A stretch of DNA of 45,512 bases from an uncultured Clostridia bacterium (lineage in GTDB: Bacteria; Bacillota; Clostridia; Christensenellales; Borkfalkiaceae). A program made the position numbers and the translations under genes. Each line of letters starts with the position of its first letter. Position 1 is the first letter of the stretch. This document shows positions 35,371-44,048 of this stretch, one piece after another. The notes under the pieces were generated by a model. The model saw nothing but the letters and a program-made list of their open reading frames with translations, ran no database searches and was not told where the DNA came from. The DNA lies in assembly GCA_944363395.1 (NCBI GenBank), contig CALVUC010000011.1:1-45512 (forward strand), given 5' to 3'.

Positions 35371-37389
35371 TTATTTCTTCGGCGTTTTTGCCGCAGAAGC
35401 CTTTTTGACCGCTTTTTTCGCCGGCACCTGTTCCGCCGCTTCCTTTTCCCGACCGGTCGGGACGTCCGCCTCTTTTACGAGGTAGACGCACGTCATCTTT
35501 GGCATGGAGAGCGCGATGGAGTAAGGTTTGCCGTGGCTGGGTTTCTTGGCGGCGGTGAGCATACGTTTGGTCACCCGTCCTTCGCCGCCGTATTTCTTGT
35601 CGTCCGAGCAGAATACGATACGGTATTTGCTGCGCGTGGAGACGCCGAGGCGGTAATCGGGCATATCGACGCCCGAGAAGCACACGGCGACGATGACCTC
35701 GTTGCCCGCCTTGTCCCTTCTCTTGAAGGCGACGATGTTCTTGTCCGCATCGTCGGGCGCGATCCACTCAAAGCCGTCCCACGAATCTTCGATCTCATAC
35801 AGCGCGGGCGTTGCGAGATAGTATTCGTTGAGCTCCCTGACATAGACGGAGAGCTTTCCGTGCAACTCGTACTGATCGCGAAGGAAGAAGTCCAGCCCCT
35901 CGTGATAGTCCCACTCCTTGAACTGCCCGAACTCATAGCCCATGAAGTTGAGCTTCTTGCCGGGATGCGCCATCATGTAGCCCAGGAAGGAACGTACGCC
36001 CGCAAACTTCTCCTCGTAAGTGCCCGGCATCTTGTTGATGAGCGAACACTTGCCGTGAACGACTTCATCGTGCGAGATGGGAAGCACATAGTTCTCCGAG
36101 AAAGCGTACATCATCGAGAACGTCAGTTTGCTGTGGTTATAGCTGCGGAAATAGGGATTGAGACAGAGGTAGGAGAGCATATCGTTCATCCAGCCCATGT
36201 TCCACTTGAAGTTGAAGCCGAGCCCGCCGACCGAGCCGGGCTTGGTGACGAGCCCCCACGCCGTCGATTCCTCGGCGATCATCAGCGCATAGGGATAGCG
36301 CAGGAACACCGCCTCGTTGAGTTTGCGCAAAAATGCGATCGCTTCGAGATTTTTATTTTCGCCGTAGATATTCGGCACCCATTCGCCGGGGCGCTTGTCG
36401 TAATCGAGGTAGAGCATGGATGCGACCGCGTCCACCCTCAGCCCGTCGATGTGGTACTTATCGAAGAAGAAACAGGCGTCGGAGATGAGGAAGGAAAGCA
36501 CTTCGTTCCTGCCGTAGTCAAAGCGGCGCGTCCCCCAGCTCTTGTGCTCCATCCTGTCCCACTGGCTGCTCTCATAGAGCGGCTGCCCGTCAAATTCATA
36601 CAGACCCTGCGCGTCCTTGGGGAAATGCGCGGGGACCCAGTCGAGGATGACGCCGATGCCCTCCGCGTGGAAGGCGTCGATGAGCGCCATAAAGTCCTTG
36701 GGCGTGCCCATACGCGACGTGACGGCATAGTATCCCGTCACCTGATAGCCCCACGATCCCTCGAAGGGAAATTCCGTGACGGGCATGAATTCAACGTGCG
36801 TATAGCCCATCCCCTTGACATAAGGGACGAGTTCGCGCGCGAGATCCTGATAGGAATAGTAATTCCCGTCGTCGTGACGGCGCCACGAGAGAAGGTTGAC
36901 TTCGTAGATATTCATCGGCGAAGCGAAGATATTGCGCTTTCCGATCTTCTCGAAGTATTCCTTGTCCTTCCATTCGTAACCGTCCAGCTCATAGAGTTTG
37001 GACGCGGTCGCGGGCGGCGTCTCGGTGTGGAAGCCCACGGGATCCGCCTTCATGAGCTGCCTGCCGTCTGCCGCCGTGATGCAGTATTTGTAAGTATCGT
37101 ACTGCTTGACGCCCGGGATGAACAGTTCAAAGCTCTCGCCGTCCACCATGCGGTACATAACGTTTTCGTTGACGTTCCAGCCGTTGAAATCGCCGACGAC
37201 GGACACGCTGCGCGCGTGCGGCGCCCATACGCGGAAGATATAGCCCTCTTCCCCGTCGCGCACTTCCCGGTGCGCGCCAAAGAGCTCATAGATCCTGTCG
37301 TTCTTGCCGTGATGGTAGAGATAGAGCGGAAAATCCGTCATGTTCCCCGTTGCCTCGTTGGTCGTTTGCTTGTCCGGCTTCTTCTGCAT
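35371..37389 (-). CDS. glgB: 1,4-alpha-glucan branching enzyme with Lys/Ala-rich C-terminal tail
   Basis: 672 aa. N-terminal CBM48 domain (FRVWAPHARSVSVVGDFNGW), GH13 barrel with DWVPAHF (region I), GLRVDAVASMLY (region II, nucleophile Asp), MIAEESTAW (region III) and LPISHDEVVHGK (region IV), then the C-terminal all-beta domain. It forms alpha-1,6 branches. The last about 30 residues (from TGREKEAAEQ to PAKKAVKKASAAKTPKK) are a basic, histone-like tail not part of the enzyme fold. AAAGGAG lies six bases before the ATG. First gene of the operon. Confidence 0.96.
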   Translation of the reverse strand: MQKKPDKQTTNEATGNMTDFPLYLYHHGKNDRIYELFGAHREVRDGEEGYIFRVWAPHARSVSVVGDFNGWNVNENVMYRMVDGESFELFIPGVKQYDTYKYCITAADGRQLMKADPVGFHTETPPATASKLYELDGYEWKDKEYFEKIGKRNIFASPMNIYEVNLLSWRRHDDGNYYSYQDLARELVPYVKGMGYTHVEFMPVTEFPFEGSWGYQVTGYYAVTSRMGTPKDFMALIDAFHAEGIGVILDWVPAHFPKDAQGLYEFDGQPLYESSQWDRMEHKSWGTRRFDYGRNEVLSFLISDACFFFDKYHIDGLRVDAVASMLYLDYDKRPGEWVPNIYGENKNLEAIAFLRKLNEAVFLRYPYALMIAEESTAWGLVTKPGSVGGLGFNFKWNMGWMNDMLSYLCLNPYFRSYNHSKLTFSMMYAFSENYVLPISHDEVVHGKCSLINKMPGTYEEKFAGVRSFLGYMMAHPGKKLNFMGYEFGQFKEWDYHEGLDFFLRDQYELHGKLSVYVRELNEYYLATPALYEIEDSWDGFEWIAPDDADKNIVAFKRRDKAGNEVIVAVCFSGVDMPDYRLGVSTRSKYRIVFCSDDKKYGGEGRVTKRMLTAAKKPSHGKPYSIALSMPKMTCVYLVKEADVPTGREKEAAEQVPAKKAVKKASAAKTPKK

Positions 37390-37462
37390 CCTGCACTCCT
37401 TTCGAACCGAAGTTCCCCCTTTTCATTGCATACGGCACATATCTCCGTCATGCGTCGGCTCT

Positions 37463-37491
37463 ATTATACTATATTTTGCGTTGGGTTTCAA
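37463..37491 (-). promoter_or_regulatory. Promoter of the glycogen operon
   Basis: Minus strand: TTGAAA (37491-37486), 17-bp spacer, TATAAT (37468-37463), with a leader of about 70 nt before glgB. Confidence 0.85.
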
Positions 37492-37555
37492 TACCCCTAT
37501 CGAATTTTTTTCTTAAAATTTGCAAAAAATTTCTGCCGATTATGTAAAGGGATAA

Positions 37556-37592
37556 CAAAAACCTGCCCTTTGCGGCGCGGCAAAGGGCAGGT
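37556..37592 (-). terminator. Terminator of ilvC
   Basis: Minus strand: ACCTGCCCTTTGC pairs perfectly with GCAAAGGGCAGGT (13 bp), followed by T5. Confidence 0.93.
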
Positions 37593-37618
37593 CCTTAACG
37601 ATCGCGGAAAAACCTCGC

Positions 37619-38668
37619 TTATTTCGTCTCGCTGTACTTGTCTTCCTTGTTCCAGGAATACAGCTCGCGGAGCTCCTCGCCCACCTTCTCGAGTTGGTGC
37701 GAAGCCTCCATTTCGCGGCAGGCGTTGAAGTGCGCCCTGCCGCCGCTCTTGTTTTCGGAGATCCACTTGGAAGCGAACGTGCCGTCCTGGATCTCGCGCA
37801 GGACCTTCTTCATCTCCGCCTTGGTCTCGTCGGTGATGAGGCGCTTGCCCGTCTCGTAATCGCCGAATTCCGCCGTGTCGGAGATGGAGTAGCGCATCTT
37901 CTTGAAGCCGCCGTTGTAGATGAGGTCGACGATGAGCTTCATCTCGTGGATGCACTCAAAGTAGGCGTTGCGGGGATCGTAGCCCGCCTCCACGAGCGTT
38001 TCAAAGCCCGCTTTCATGAGCGCCGTGACGCCGCCGCAGAGCACCGCCTGTTCGCCAAAGAGGTCGGTCTCCGTTTCGCACTTGAAGGTCGTTTCCAGAA
38101 CGCCCGCGCGCGCGCCGCCGATCCCGAGCGCATAGGCGAGCGCGATGTCCATCGTGTCTCCCGAAGGATCCTGATAGACGGCGACAAGATCGGGTACGCC
38201 GTGTCCTTCGACATATTCGCTGCGGACGGTGTGACCGGGGCCCTTGGGCGCGATCATGAACACGTTGACGTCTGCGGGCGGGACGATCTGCTTGAAATGG
38301 ATGTTGAAGCCGTGCGCGAACGCAAGGTACTTCCCTTCCGTAAGGACGGGCGCAACGCTCTCTTTATAGATGTCCGCCATCTTCTCGTCGGGAGTGAGCA
38401 TCATGATGACGTCCGCCTTTTCTGCGGCTTCCCTGACGGTATAGACCGCGAAGCCTGCCTGCTCGGCGATGGGCCAGGTCCTTCCGCCCTTGTTGAGACC
38501 GATGATGACGTTGACGCCGCTGTCCTTCAGGTTGAGCGCGTGCGCGTGTCCCTGGCTGCCGAAACCGATGACGGCGACCGTCTTGCCCTTCAAACGTTTG
38601 AGATCGCAGTCCGCCTCGTGGAAGATGCGCGCTTCCTGCGTGGCGGGATCGAAGATCTTATGTGCCAT
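37619..38668 (-). CDS. ilvC: Ketol-acid reductoisomerase
   Basis: 349 aa class I enzyme of valine/isoleucine synthesis, converting 2-acetolactate to dihydroxyisovalerate with NAD(P)H and Mg2+. Motifs: [63 protein letters not shown] (metal ligands) and [15 protein letters not shown]. It has its own promoter and terminator; no other ilv or leu genes are in the window. CGGAGG precedes the ATG. Confidence 0.97.
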   Translation of the reverse strand: MAHKIFDPATQEARIFHEADCDLKRLKGKTVAVIGFGSQGHAHALNLKDSGVNVIIGLNKGGRTWPIAEQAGFAVYTVREAAEKADVIMMLTPDEKMADIYKESVAPVLTEGKYLAFAHGFNIHFKQIVPPADVNVFMIAPKGPGHTVRSEYVEGHGVPDLVAVYQDPSGDTMDIALAYALGIGGARAGVLETTFKCETETDLFGEQAVLCGGVTALMKAGFETLVEAGYDPRNAYFECIHEMKLIVDLIYNGGFKKMRYSISDTAEFGDYETGKRLITDETKAEMKKVLREIQDGTFASKWISENKSGGRAHFNACREMEASHQLEKVGEELRELYSWNKEDKYSETK

Positions 38669-38706
38669 GATACAAGTCCTCCGTATTTCATGCTTGATTG
38701 ATTTAC

Positions 38707-38736
38707 ATTATACCCCCGCGCCCCTTTTCCCGTCAA
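38707..38736 (-). promoter_or_regulatory. Promoter of ilvC
   Basis: Minus strand: TTGACG (38736-38731), 18-bp spacer, TATAAT (38712-38707). The leader to the ATG is about 40 nt; no T-box or leucine leader is visible. Confidence 0.8.
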
Positions 38737-38796
38737 GCAAAGCGGTGCAATATTTTATGCGAAATCGCAAATTATCGCTTTCGATTTCTCCGATAG

Positions 38797-38825
38797 TTGC
38801 ATTTTTTGTGCGGATGTGGTAAGAT
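38797..38825 (+). promoter_or_regulatory. Promoter of the DUF815 gene
   Basis: TTGCAT (38797-38802), 17-bp spacer, TAAGAT (38820-38825), about 30 bp before the ATG and divergent from ilvC. Confidence 0.65.
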
Positions 38826-38853
38826 AAATGCAAATCTTTTGCGGGAAGTCATT

Positions 38854-39993
38854 ATGAACGGTCTCAGCGGTCTTACGGTGCTTTCGGGCATCTTGTCCGA
38901 TCCTCTCATTGCGGCGTTTGCGGCGGGCAGCGGCGAGCGGACGCACTTTTTGCGTCTCCTGTTCGAGCGCCGCGCCGAGTGCGGTCTTGCGCGCTATGTC
39001 TCGGACGCCGTCCTTGCCGATGAAAACGCCTTCTCCCGCGCGTGCGCCGCGGGTGAGGAGGTCTCCTCCTATCTGAAAAAGGCGTTCTGCGCCGATCTTG
39101 CCCTGATCGGGCGCGCGCTCGAAGAAAAGGACGACGCCTATGCGGCGGGAGCGCCCTGCGCGCTCCTTTCGGGCTGGGACGAAGCGGCTGCCGGCCGCCT
39201 TGCCGCGCACTATGCGAAGTATGGCTACGGCAGATATCTTATGCACCGCGCCTTCCGTTTTACGGGCGGTGAACTTGTCCCCATCCGTGCCCTCTCCGAC
39301 GTTACGCTTTCCGATCTGAAGGGATATGAGAGCGAGAAAAAGGAAGTGCGCGACAACTTTGAAAGTTTTATCGCGGGACTTCCCTATGCCGATATGCTGC
39401 TGTACGGCGACCGCGGGACGGGGAAATCGTCCACCGTCCATGCGATGGTCAATCTGTACGCGGAGAAAAAGCTCCGCCTCGTCGAGATCGACAAAGAGAA
39501 CATCCTCTCCCTTCCCGCACTCAAGACCCGCCTTGCTTCGGTGCCGATGAAGTTCGTCGTCTTTATCGACGATTTCTCCCTGCGTGAGGACGACGACCGT
39601 GTCTCGTCGCTCAAAGCGGCGCTCCAGGGTACGATGGAGGGACACGCGGGCAATGTCATGATCGTGGCGACGAGCAACCGCCGCCATATCGTCGAGGAAA
39701 ATTTTGCGACCCGCATGGACAGCGTCCACATGGGCGACAGCGAGGAGGAACTTCTTTCCCTCTCCGACCGCTTCGGCATCACCGTGCTGTTCGCCTCCGT
39801 CAACAAGCAGAGCTATCTTGCCATCGTCCACGCCATCGCCGCGGATATGCACATCGTCACGCCGCAGGAGACGCTCGACCTGCTTGCCGAACGCTGGGCG
39901 ATCCTGCGCGGCGGACGCTCCCCGCGCCGTGCGCGGCAGTTTGCGGAGTATGTCTACGCCTGCGAACAAAAGGGCGTTCCCGTGGAGGTCTGA
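38854..39993 (+). CDS. DUF815-family AAA+ ATPase
   Basis: 379 aa. The N-terminal half is alpha-helical and Ala-rich. The AAA+ core begins near IRALSDVTLSDLKGYE; Walker A GDRGTGKS (185-192), Walker B FVVFIDDFSL, and sensor-1-like VMIVATSNRRHI follow. A C-terminal RGGRSPRRARQFAEYV segment is basic. Members of this family are widespread in Firmicutes and of unknown function. I chose the ATG at 38854; the ribosome site (GGGAAG) is mediocre, and the next ATG upstream lies within the promoter. The 3' end overlaps murC by 40 bp, tail to tail. Confidence 0.88.
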   Translation: MNGLSGLTVLSGILSDPLIAAFAAGSGERTHFLRLLFERRAECGLARYVSDAVLADENAFSRACAAGEEVSSYLKKAFCADLALIGRALEEKDDAYAAGAPCALLSGWDEAAAGRLAAHYAKYGYGRYLMHRAFRFTGGELVPIRALSDVTLSDLKGYESEKKEVRDNFESFIAGLPYADMLLYGDRGTGKSSTVHAMVNLYAEKKLRLVEIDKENILSLPALKTRLASVPMKFVVFIDDFSLREDDDRVSSLKAALQGTMEGHAGNVMIVATSNRRHIVEENFATRMDSVHMGDSEEELLSLSDRFGITVLFASVNKQSYLAIVHAIAADMHIVTPQETLDLLAERWAILRGGRSPRRARQFAEYVYACEQKGVPVEV

Positions 39994-41309
39994 TCGAGCA
40001 GCCCCCTGACGATCGCGTCTATATCGCCCGCGCCGAGCGCAAGGATGAGATCGTCCTTCCTGCTAAGCTGCATGACGCGGCGCTTGAGATCGGCGGGCGT
40101 CTGGCAGTAGATCGCCTCCGGGATGCGGCTGACGAGCGCGGGCGCGCTCCCTTCAAAGCAAAACGGCTCCCGCGCCGCATAGGTGCGGTAGATGACGGGA
40201 TCTTCCGCGCGTTTCAGGACGCGGACAAAGTCCTCCATCAGATCGCGCGTCCGCGTGTAGGTGTGCGGCTGAAAGACGACGCGCACCGTCCCGCGGCATA
40301 TTTTTTGCGCTGCGGAGAGCGTAGCCGCCAGTTCTGCGGGGTGATGGGCGTAGTCGAGCACGACGGGGATGCCCCCCATCGTTCCCGCCCGTTCAAAGCG
40401 GCGCCTGACCCCTTTTGCGCTCTCCAGACCCGTCCGGATCGCCGCGGGCGTCAGACCCGCGAGCCGCGCGGCGCAGTATGCCGCCAGCGCATTGGAGACC
40501 TGCATCTTTCCCGTGACGCCAAGGCTGATGCGCACGACGGGAACGCCGTGTTCCGTCACCGTAAAGGTATAGCGTTCTTCCTCCGCGCAGAGTTTTTCCG
40601 CACGGACATCCCCCGCATACAGCCCGAACGAGAGCGTATGCGGGATTTTTTGCGCCTCCGCGTCGTCCGCATTGACGACGACGCGGCGCGCTTTTGCGGC
40701 GAATGCGCGGTAGGCTTCGAGCAGTTCCGCCCTGCCCCGGTAGCAGTCCGTATGGTCAAGGTCGGTATTGAGTATGACGGCGGTATCGCTCTCGAGGGAA
40801 AGAAAGCTGCGGCGGAATTCGCACGCTTCGGTGATCAGATACTCCCCGCCCGTACGGCACACGTTGCCGAAGCAGACGTCCTCTCCGCCGAGGTGACAGG
40901 TAAACGGGAGCCCTGCCTGCAAGAAGATATGCGCGAGCATCGCCGTGGAAGAGGTCTTGCCGTGACATCCCGCAACGGAAAGAACGTGCGGGAACGTGCG
41001 GGCGATCAGTCCGAGAAAGGCGGCGCGGGAAAGGACGGTCTTGCCCTCCTCTTCCGCGCGCCGCAGGAGAGCGGCGTGCGCGTCGGCGGCTTCCGTATAG
41101 ACGATAGTCACTTCGCGCGGGGCGTCCGTTCCGATCACGACGGGGATGCCGAGGGCGCGCAGTTTGCGCGTGAAGTGATTTTCGCGCACGTCGCATCCGC
41201 GGACAGGGATCCCCAGCGCGTGCAGCAGCTGTGCGAGCGCGCTCATGCTCACGCCCCCGATACCGACAAAATAGACGCCTTTTTTTGCGAATGTGCCGAG
41301 AGATACCAT
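39954..41309 (-). CDS. murC: UDP-N-acetylmuramate--L-alanine ligase
   Basis: 451 aa Mur ligase that adds L-Ala to UDP-MurNAc, the first peptide step of peptidoglycan precursor synthesis in the cytoplasm. N-terminal Rossmann motif YFVGIGGVSMSALAQLL; ATP loop AGCHGKTSSTAM, with Cys for the usual Thr; NTDLDHTDCY; the DYAHHP motif reads LDYAHHP; FQPHTYTRTRDLMEDF. Length is normal. AGGATGAG precedes the ATG. The end overlaps the convergent DUF815 gene. Confidence 0.94.
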   Translation of the reverse strand: MVSLGTFAKKGVYFVGIGGVSMSALAQLLHALGIPVRGCDVRENHFTRKLRALGIPVVIGTDAPREVTIVYTEAADAHAALLRRAEEEGKTVLSRAAFLGLIARTFPHVLSVAGCHGKTSSTAMLAHIFLQAGLPFTCHLGGEDVCFGNVCRTGGEYLITEACEFRRSFLSLESDTAVILNTDLDHTDCYRGRAELLEAYRAFAAKARRVVVNADDAEAQKIPHTLSFGLYAGDVRAEKLCAEEERYTFTVTEHGVPVVRISLGVTGKMQVSNALAAYCAARLAGLTPAAIRTGLESAKGVRRRFERAGTMGGIPVVLDYAHHPAELAATLSAAQKICRGTVRVVFQPHTYTRTRDLMEDFVRVLKRAEDPVIYRTYAAREPFCFEGSAPALVSRIPEAIYCQTPADLKRRVMQLSRKDDLILALGAGDIDAIVRGLLDQTSTGTPFCSQA

Positions 41310-41389
41310 ATCTCATCCTATGGCAATGCCGAAAAATTTGATACTTGCTTTAATTTAGCAAAAAAATTTGGCAAATTTTTCAAAACCGC

Positions 41390-41418
41390 TTGCATACTTT
41401 TGCAAAGTGTGCTAACAT
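41390..41418 (+). promoter_or_regulatory. spoVG promoter with embedded palindrome
   Basis: TTGCAT (41390-41395), 17-bp spacer, TAACAT (41413-41418). A 21-bp near-perfect palindrome, GCATACTTT-TGC-AAAGTGTGC (41392-41412, one mismatch), fills the space between the boxes, a position where a bound repressor would block polymerase. Confidence 0.65.
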
Positions 41419-41451
41419 AGTGAGCAAAGAAGGGTACAGGGGGATAAACGC

Positions 41452-41721
41452 ATGAAAATCAACGACATCCGCATCCGCGAAGTCCGCAATCAGGACGGGA
41501 AACTCAAAGCGGTGGCGTCCATTACCATTGACGATTGTTTTGTCGTTCACGATATCAAGATCTTTGAACGCGAGGACGGCTATTCGATCGCCATGCCCAG
41601 CCGCAAGACTTCGGATGGAAAATATAAGGATATCGCGCATCCGCTCAATTCCGAGACGCGCGAATTGCTGCAGTCTGCGATCCTGACGGCATTTTACAAA
41701 TTTCAGGAGGAGAACGCCTGA
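41452..41721 (+). CDS. spoVG: SpoVG, RNA/DNA-binding regulator
   Basis: 89 aa, full length. Family landmarks: MKINDIRIREV at the N-terminus, ASITIDDCFVVHDIKI and the basic segment AMPSRKTSDGKYKDIAHPLN that binds nucleic acid. SpoVG affects septation, sporulation and virulence genes post-transcriptionally in Firmicutes. GGGGGA precedes the ATG. Present in many non-sporulating Firmicutes, so it does not prove sporulation. Confidence 0.96.
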   Translation: MKINDIRIREVRNQDGKLKAVASITIDDCFVVHDIKIFEREDGYSIAMPSRKTSDGKYKDIAHPLNSETRELLQSAILTAFYKFQEENA

Positions 41722-41741
41722 ACGCAGGAATACGGAGCATG

Positions 41742-41774
41742 AAAAAAGCACGCCCTGAAAGCGTGCTTTTTTTT
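41742..41774. terminator. Terminator shared by spoVG and the cold-shock gene
   Basis: AAAAAAGCACGC (41742-41753), loop CCTGAAA, GCGTGCTTTTTTTT (41761-41774). T-runs on both strands serve the convergent genes. Confidence 0.92.
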
Positions 41775-41779
41775 GTTTG

Positions 41780-41992
41780 TCAGGATACGGGGACCACGTT
41801 CTTTGCGCGCAGCTTGCCGCTGTCCTTGGGGTCGGGCTCGGTCTCAAAGCTGACCTTCTGCCCTTCCTTGAGCGTCCGGAAGCCTTCCGTCTGGATCGCG
41901 GAGAAGTGGACGAACACGTCGTCTCCCCCCTCGTCGTTCGCGATAAAGCCGTAGCCCTTCCCATCATTGAACCACCTGACGGTTCCGTTCAT
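41780..41992 (-). CDS. Cold-shock protein (CspA family)
   Basis: 70 aa single cold-shock domain, an OB-fold RNA chaperone. RNP1 is KGYGFI and RNP2 is VFVHFS; the N-terminus [17 protein letters not shown] matches the family. AGGAGG lies close to the ATG, and an ~75-nt leader precedes it, of the kind that can regulate cold-shock mRNAs. Confidence 0.96.
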   Translation of the reverse strand: MNGTVRWFNDGKGYGFIANDEGGDDVFVHFSAIQTEGFRTLKEGQKVSFETEPDPKDSGKLRAKNVVPVS

Positions 41993-42075
41993 ATAGTTAC
42001 CTCCTATCGGCGCGCAGTAAACGTACGCACTTACCGCACCGATGCGTCACGAGTCATGCTTTTCACGCCTTTTCT

Positions 42076-42104
42076 ATTATACTCCCGCCGCGCGGCATTG
42101 TCAA
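42076..42104 (-). promoter_or_regulatory. Promoter of the cold-shock gene
   Basis: Minus strand: TTGACA (42104-42099), 17-bp spacer, TATAAT (42081-42076), a perfect consensus. Confidence 0.88.
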
Positions 42105-42126
42105 GACCTGTATGTGAAAAAATGTT

Positions 42127-43938
42127 TCATCTTTTCAAAAAATTTTGTACGAACATCGCACTCGCCGAGACGAATTTCTCCAATTCTTCGGGTTTCAGAG
42201 GGCGATAGTTCATCAGCGCGAGATAGTAAAGGTACTGCGCCGCCTGCGTCCTGTCCTCCTCCTGCGCCTCTTTCAGCGCCTCCACCGCGCCGTTTGCCGT
42301 GTTGACGACGAGCGTGAGATCGGCGGGGGATTCGCCCATGCCGTAGAAGGAGTGCATCTCGCTCATCCTGCGCGCGAATTCGGAGACGTTGATGACGGCG
42401 GGGACGTTGATGTCCTTCAGCTTTTCCGTTTTGACGGTGACGTGCTGCCCTTCGAGCGCCGTTTCAAAGATCTTTTTGAGTTCGGCGTCCTCGGCGCCCT
42501 CCTCTTTGAGCGCGCCCGCAACGTCTGCGTCGATGCGCAGGAAGCGCACCTTTCTCGGATTCTTGTATTCGAGATAGCTCAGGAAGTGCGGATCGATATA
42601 GGTATCGCAATACACCGCGTTCAGCCCCGCGTCGCGGAACATCTTGATATACTGCGCCTGCTTGTCGGCGTCGGAGACATAGTAGACGGGCTGCGGTTCC
42701 CTTCCGCTCTTTTCGTCCTCGTCCGAGATCTCCTCGCCGTACAGCGACGTCACGGGGACAAATTCGCCCGCAAGATCTTTGTAGATGACGATGTCCTCCA
42801 CTTTCTTGAAGAAGTCCTCATCCTTGATGCAGCCGAATTTGACAAAGGTCGCGATGTCCTGCCAGCACGTCTCATACTTCGCCTTGTCGTTCTTATAGAG
42901 CTCGATGAGTTTGTCGGCGACCTTTTTCGTGATATGTTTGGCGATCTTCTGCACCTGTCTGTCATTTTGCAGGAAGGAACGCGAGACGTTGAGCGGGATA
43001 TCGGGGCAGTCGATGACGCCGTTTAGAAGCATCAGGAACTCGGGGATGACTTCCTTGATGTTGTCTGCGATAAAGACCTGATTGCAGTACAGTTTGACCT
43101 TGCCGCGCTCGAGTTCGACCTGTTTTCTCACCTTAGGGAAATACAGGATGCCCTTCAGGCGGAAGGGATATTCCATATTGAGATGGATCCAGAAGAGCGG
43201 CTCGTTGAAGTCTGCGAAGGTGTCGCGGTAGAAGTCCTTGTACTCCTGTTCGGTGCAGTCCTTGGGCTGCTTCAGATAGAGCGGCTGCGTCGTGTTGACG
43301 GGCTTATCCTCCTCCGTTCCCTTGGGATCGAGGTAGATCTCATAGGGCATGAAGGAACAGTATTTATGCAGCAGCTGACGGATCGTCCCCTCTTTGAGGA
43401 ACTCCTTTTCCTCTTCCGCGATGTGCATGACGATCCTGGTTCCGCGCTGCGCCCTGTCGCATTCGCCGATGGTATACGTCGAATTGCCGTCCGATTCCCA
43501 ATGTACCGCGGGGGCGTCCTCCCGGTAGGACTTTGTGAAGATCTCGATCTCGGAGGAGACCATGTAGGCGGAATAGAAGCCGAGCCCGAAATGCCCGATG
43601 ATGCCGTCTCCGCCTGCTTTTTCGTACTTATCCACGAAATCGGCGGCGCCGGAGAAGGCGATCTGCGTGATGTACTTTTCCACTTCCTCTTCCGTCATGC
43701 CGATGCCGTTGTCCTCGACGGTCAGCGTGCCCGCCTTTTCATCGACCGTGACGGTCACTTTGTAGTGTTCTTCGGGCGTCGCTTCGCCGAGGTCGGCGAG
43801 CTTTTTATGTTTGGTGATCGCGTCCTGCGCGTTTGCGACGATCTCCCTTACGAAGATATCCTTTTCCGAATAAAGCCACTTTTTGATGATCGGCATCATG
43901 TTTTCGCTTGCGATGCGGATGTTGCCCTGTTTTTCCAT
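42127..43938 (-). CDS. htpG: Hsp90-family chaperone HtpG
   Basis: 603 aa. The N-terminal GHKL ATPase shows EIVANAQDAITKH, VEDNGIGMTEEEV and IGHFGLGFYSAYMV. The middle domain has NEPLFWIHLNMEYPF, VFIADNIKEVIPEFL and the catalytic-loop Arg in NVSRSFLQND. The C-terminal dimerisation domain ends normally. AAGGAG sits seven bases before the ATG at 43938; a much longer upstream open frame overlaps the preceding gene and was rejected. No strong promoter is visible in the 110-bp gap; TTGTTT with TATATA at 19-bp spacing is a weak candidate. Confidence 0.96.
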   Translation of the reverse strand: MEKQGNIRIASENMMPIIKKWLYSEKDIFVREIVANAQDAITKHKKLADLGEATPEEHYKVTVTVDEKAGTLTVEDNGIGMTEEEVEKYITQIAFSGAADFVDKYEKAGGDGIIGHFGLGFYSAYMVSSEIEIFTKSYREDAPAVHWESDGNSTYTIGECDRAQRGTRIVMHIAEEEKEFLKEGTIRQLLHKYCSFMPYEIYLDPKGTEEDKPVNTTQPLYLKQPKDCTEQEYKDFYRDTFADFNEPLFWIHLNMEYPFRLKGILYFPKVRKQVELERGKVKLYCNQVFIADNIKEVIPEFLMLLNGVIDCPDIPLNVSRSFLQNDRQVQKIAKHITKKVADKLIELYKNDKAKYETCWQDIATFVKFGCIKDEDFFKKVEDIVIYKDLAGEFVPVTSLYGEEISDEDEKSGREPQPVYYVSDADKQAQYIKMFRDAGLNAVYCDTYIDPHFLSYLEYKNPRKVRFLRIDADVAGALKEEGAEDAELKKIFETALEGQHVTVKTEKLKDINVPAVINVSEFARRMSEMHSFYGMGESPADLTLVVNTANGAVEALKEAQEEDRTQAAQYLYYLALMNYRPLKPEELEKFVSASAMFVQNFLKR

Positions 43939-43998
43939 GTGAATGCTCCTTCGCGTTGTTATTCGATAGATATATACCCGTAAATGCTCTGCGATAAA

Positions 43999-44024
43999 CA
44001 AAAAAGTCCGCCTTTCGGGCGAAC
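43999..44024 (-). terminator. Terminator of ispH-rpsA
   Basis: Minus strand: GTTCGCC-CGAAA-GGCGGAC (one G-U) followed by a T-run, after the S1-protein stop. Confidence 0.88.
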
Positions 44025-44048
44025 CTTTCTGTATGTCGGAACAATGAT

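Noticed and set aside
35365-37728. 787-codon plus-strand frame over glgB
   Set aside because: Antisense shadow of a clearly recognised branching enzyme.
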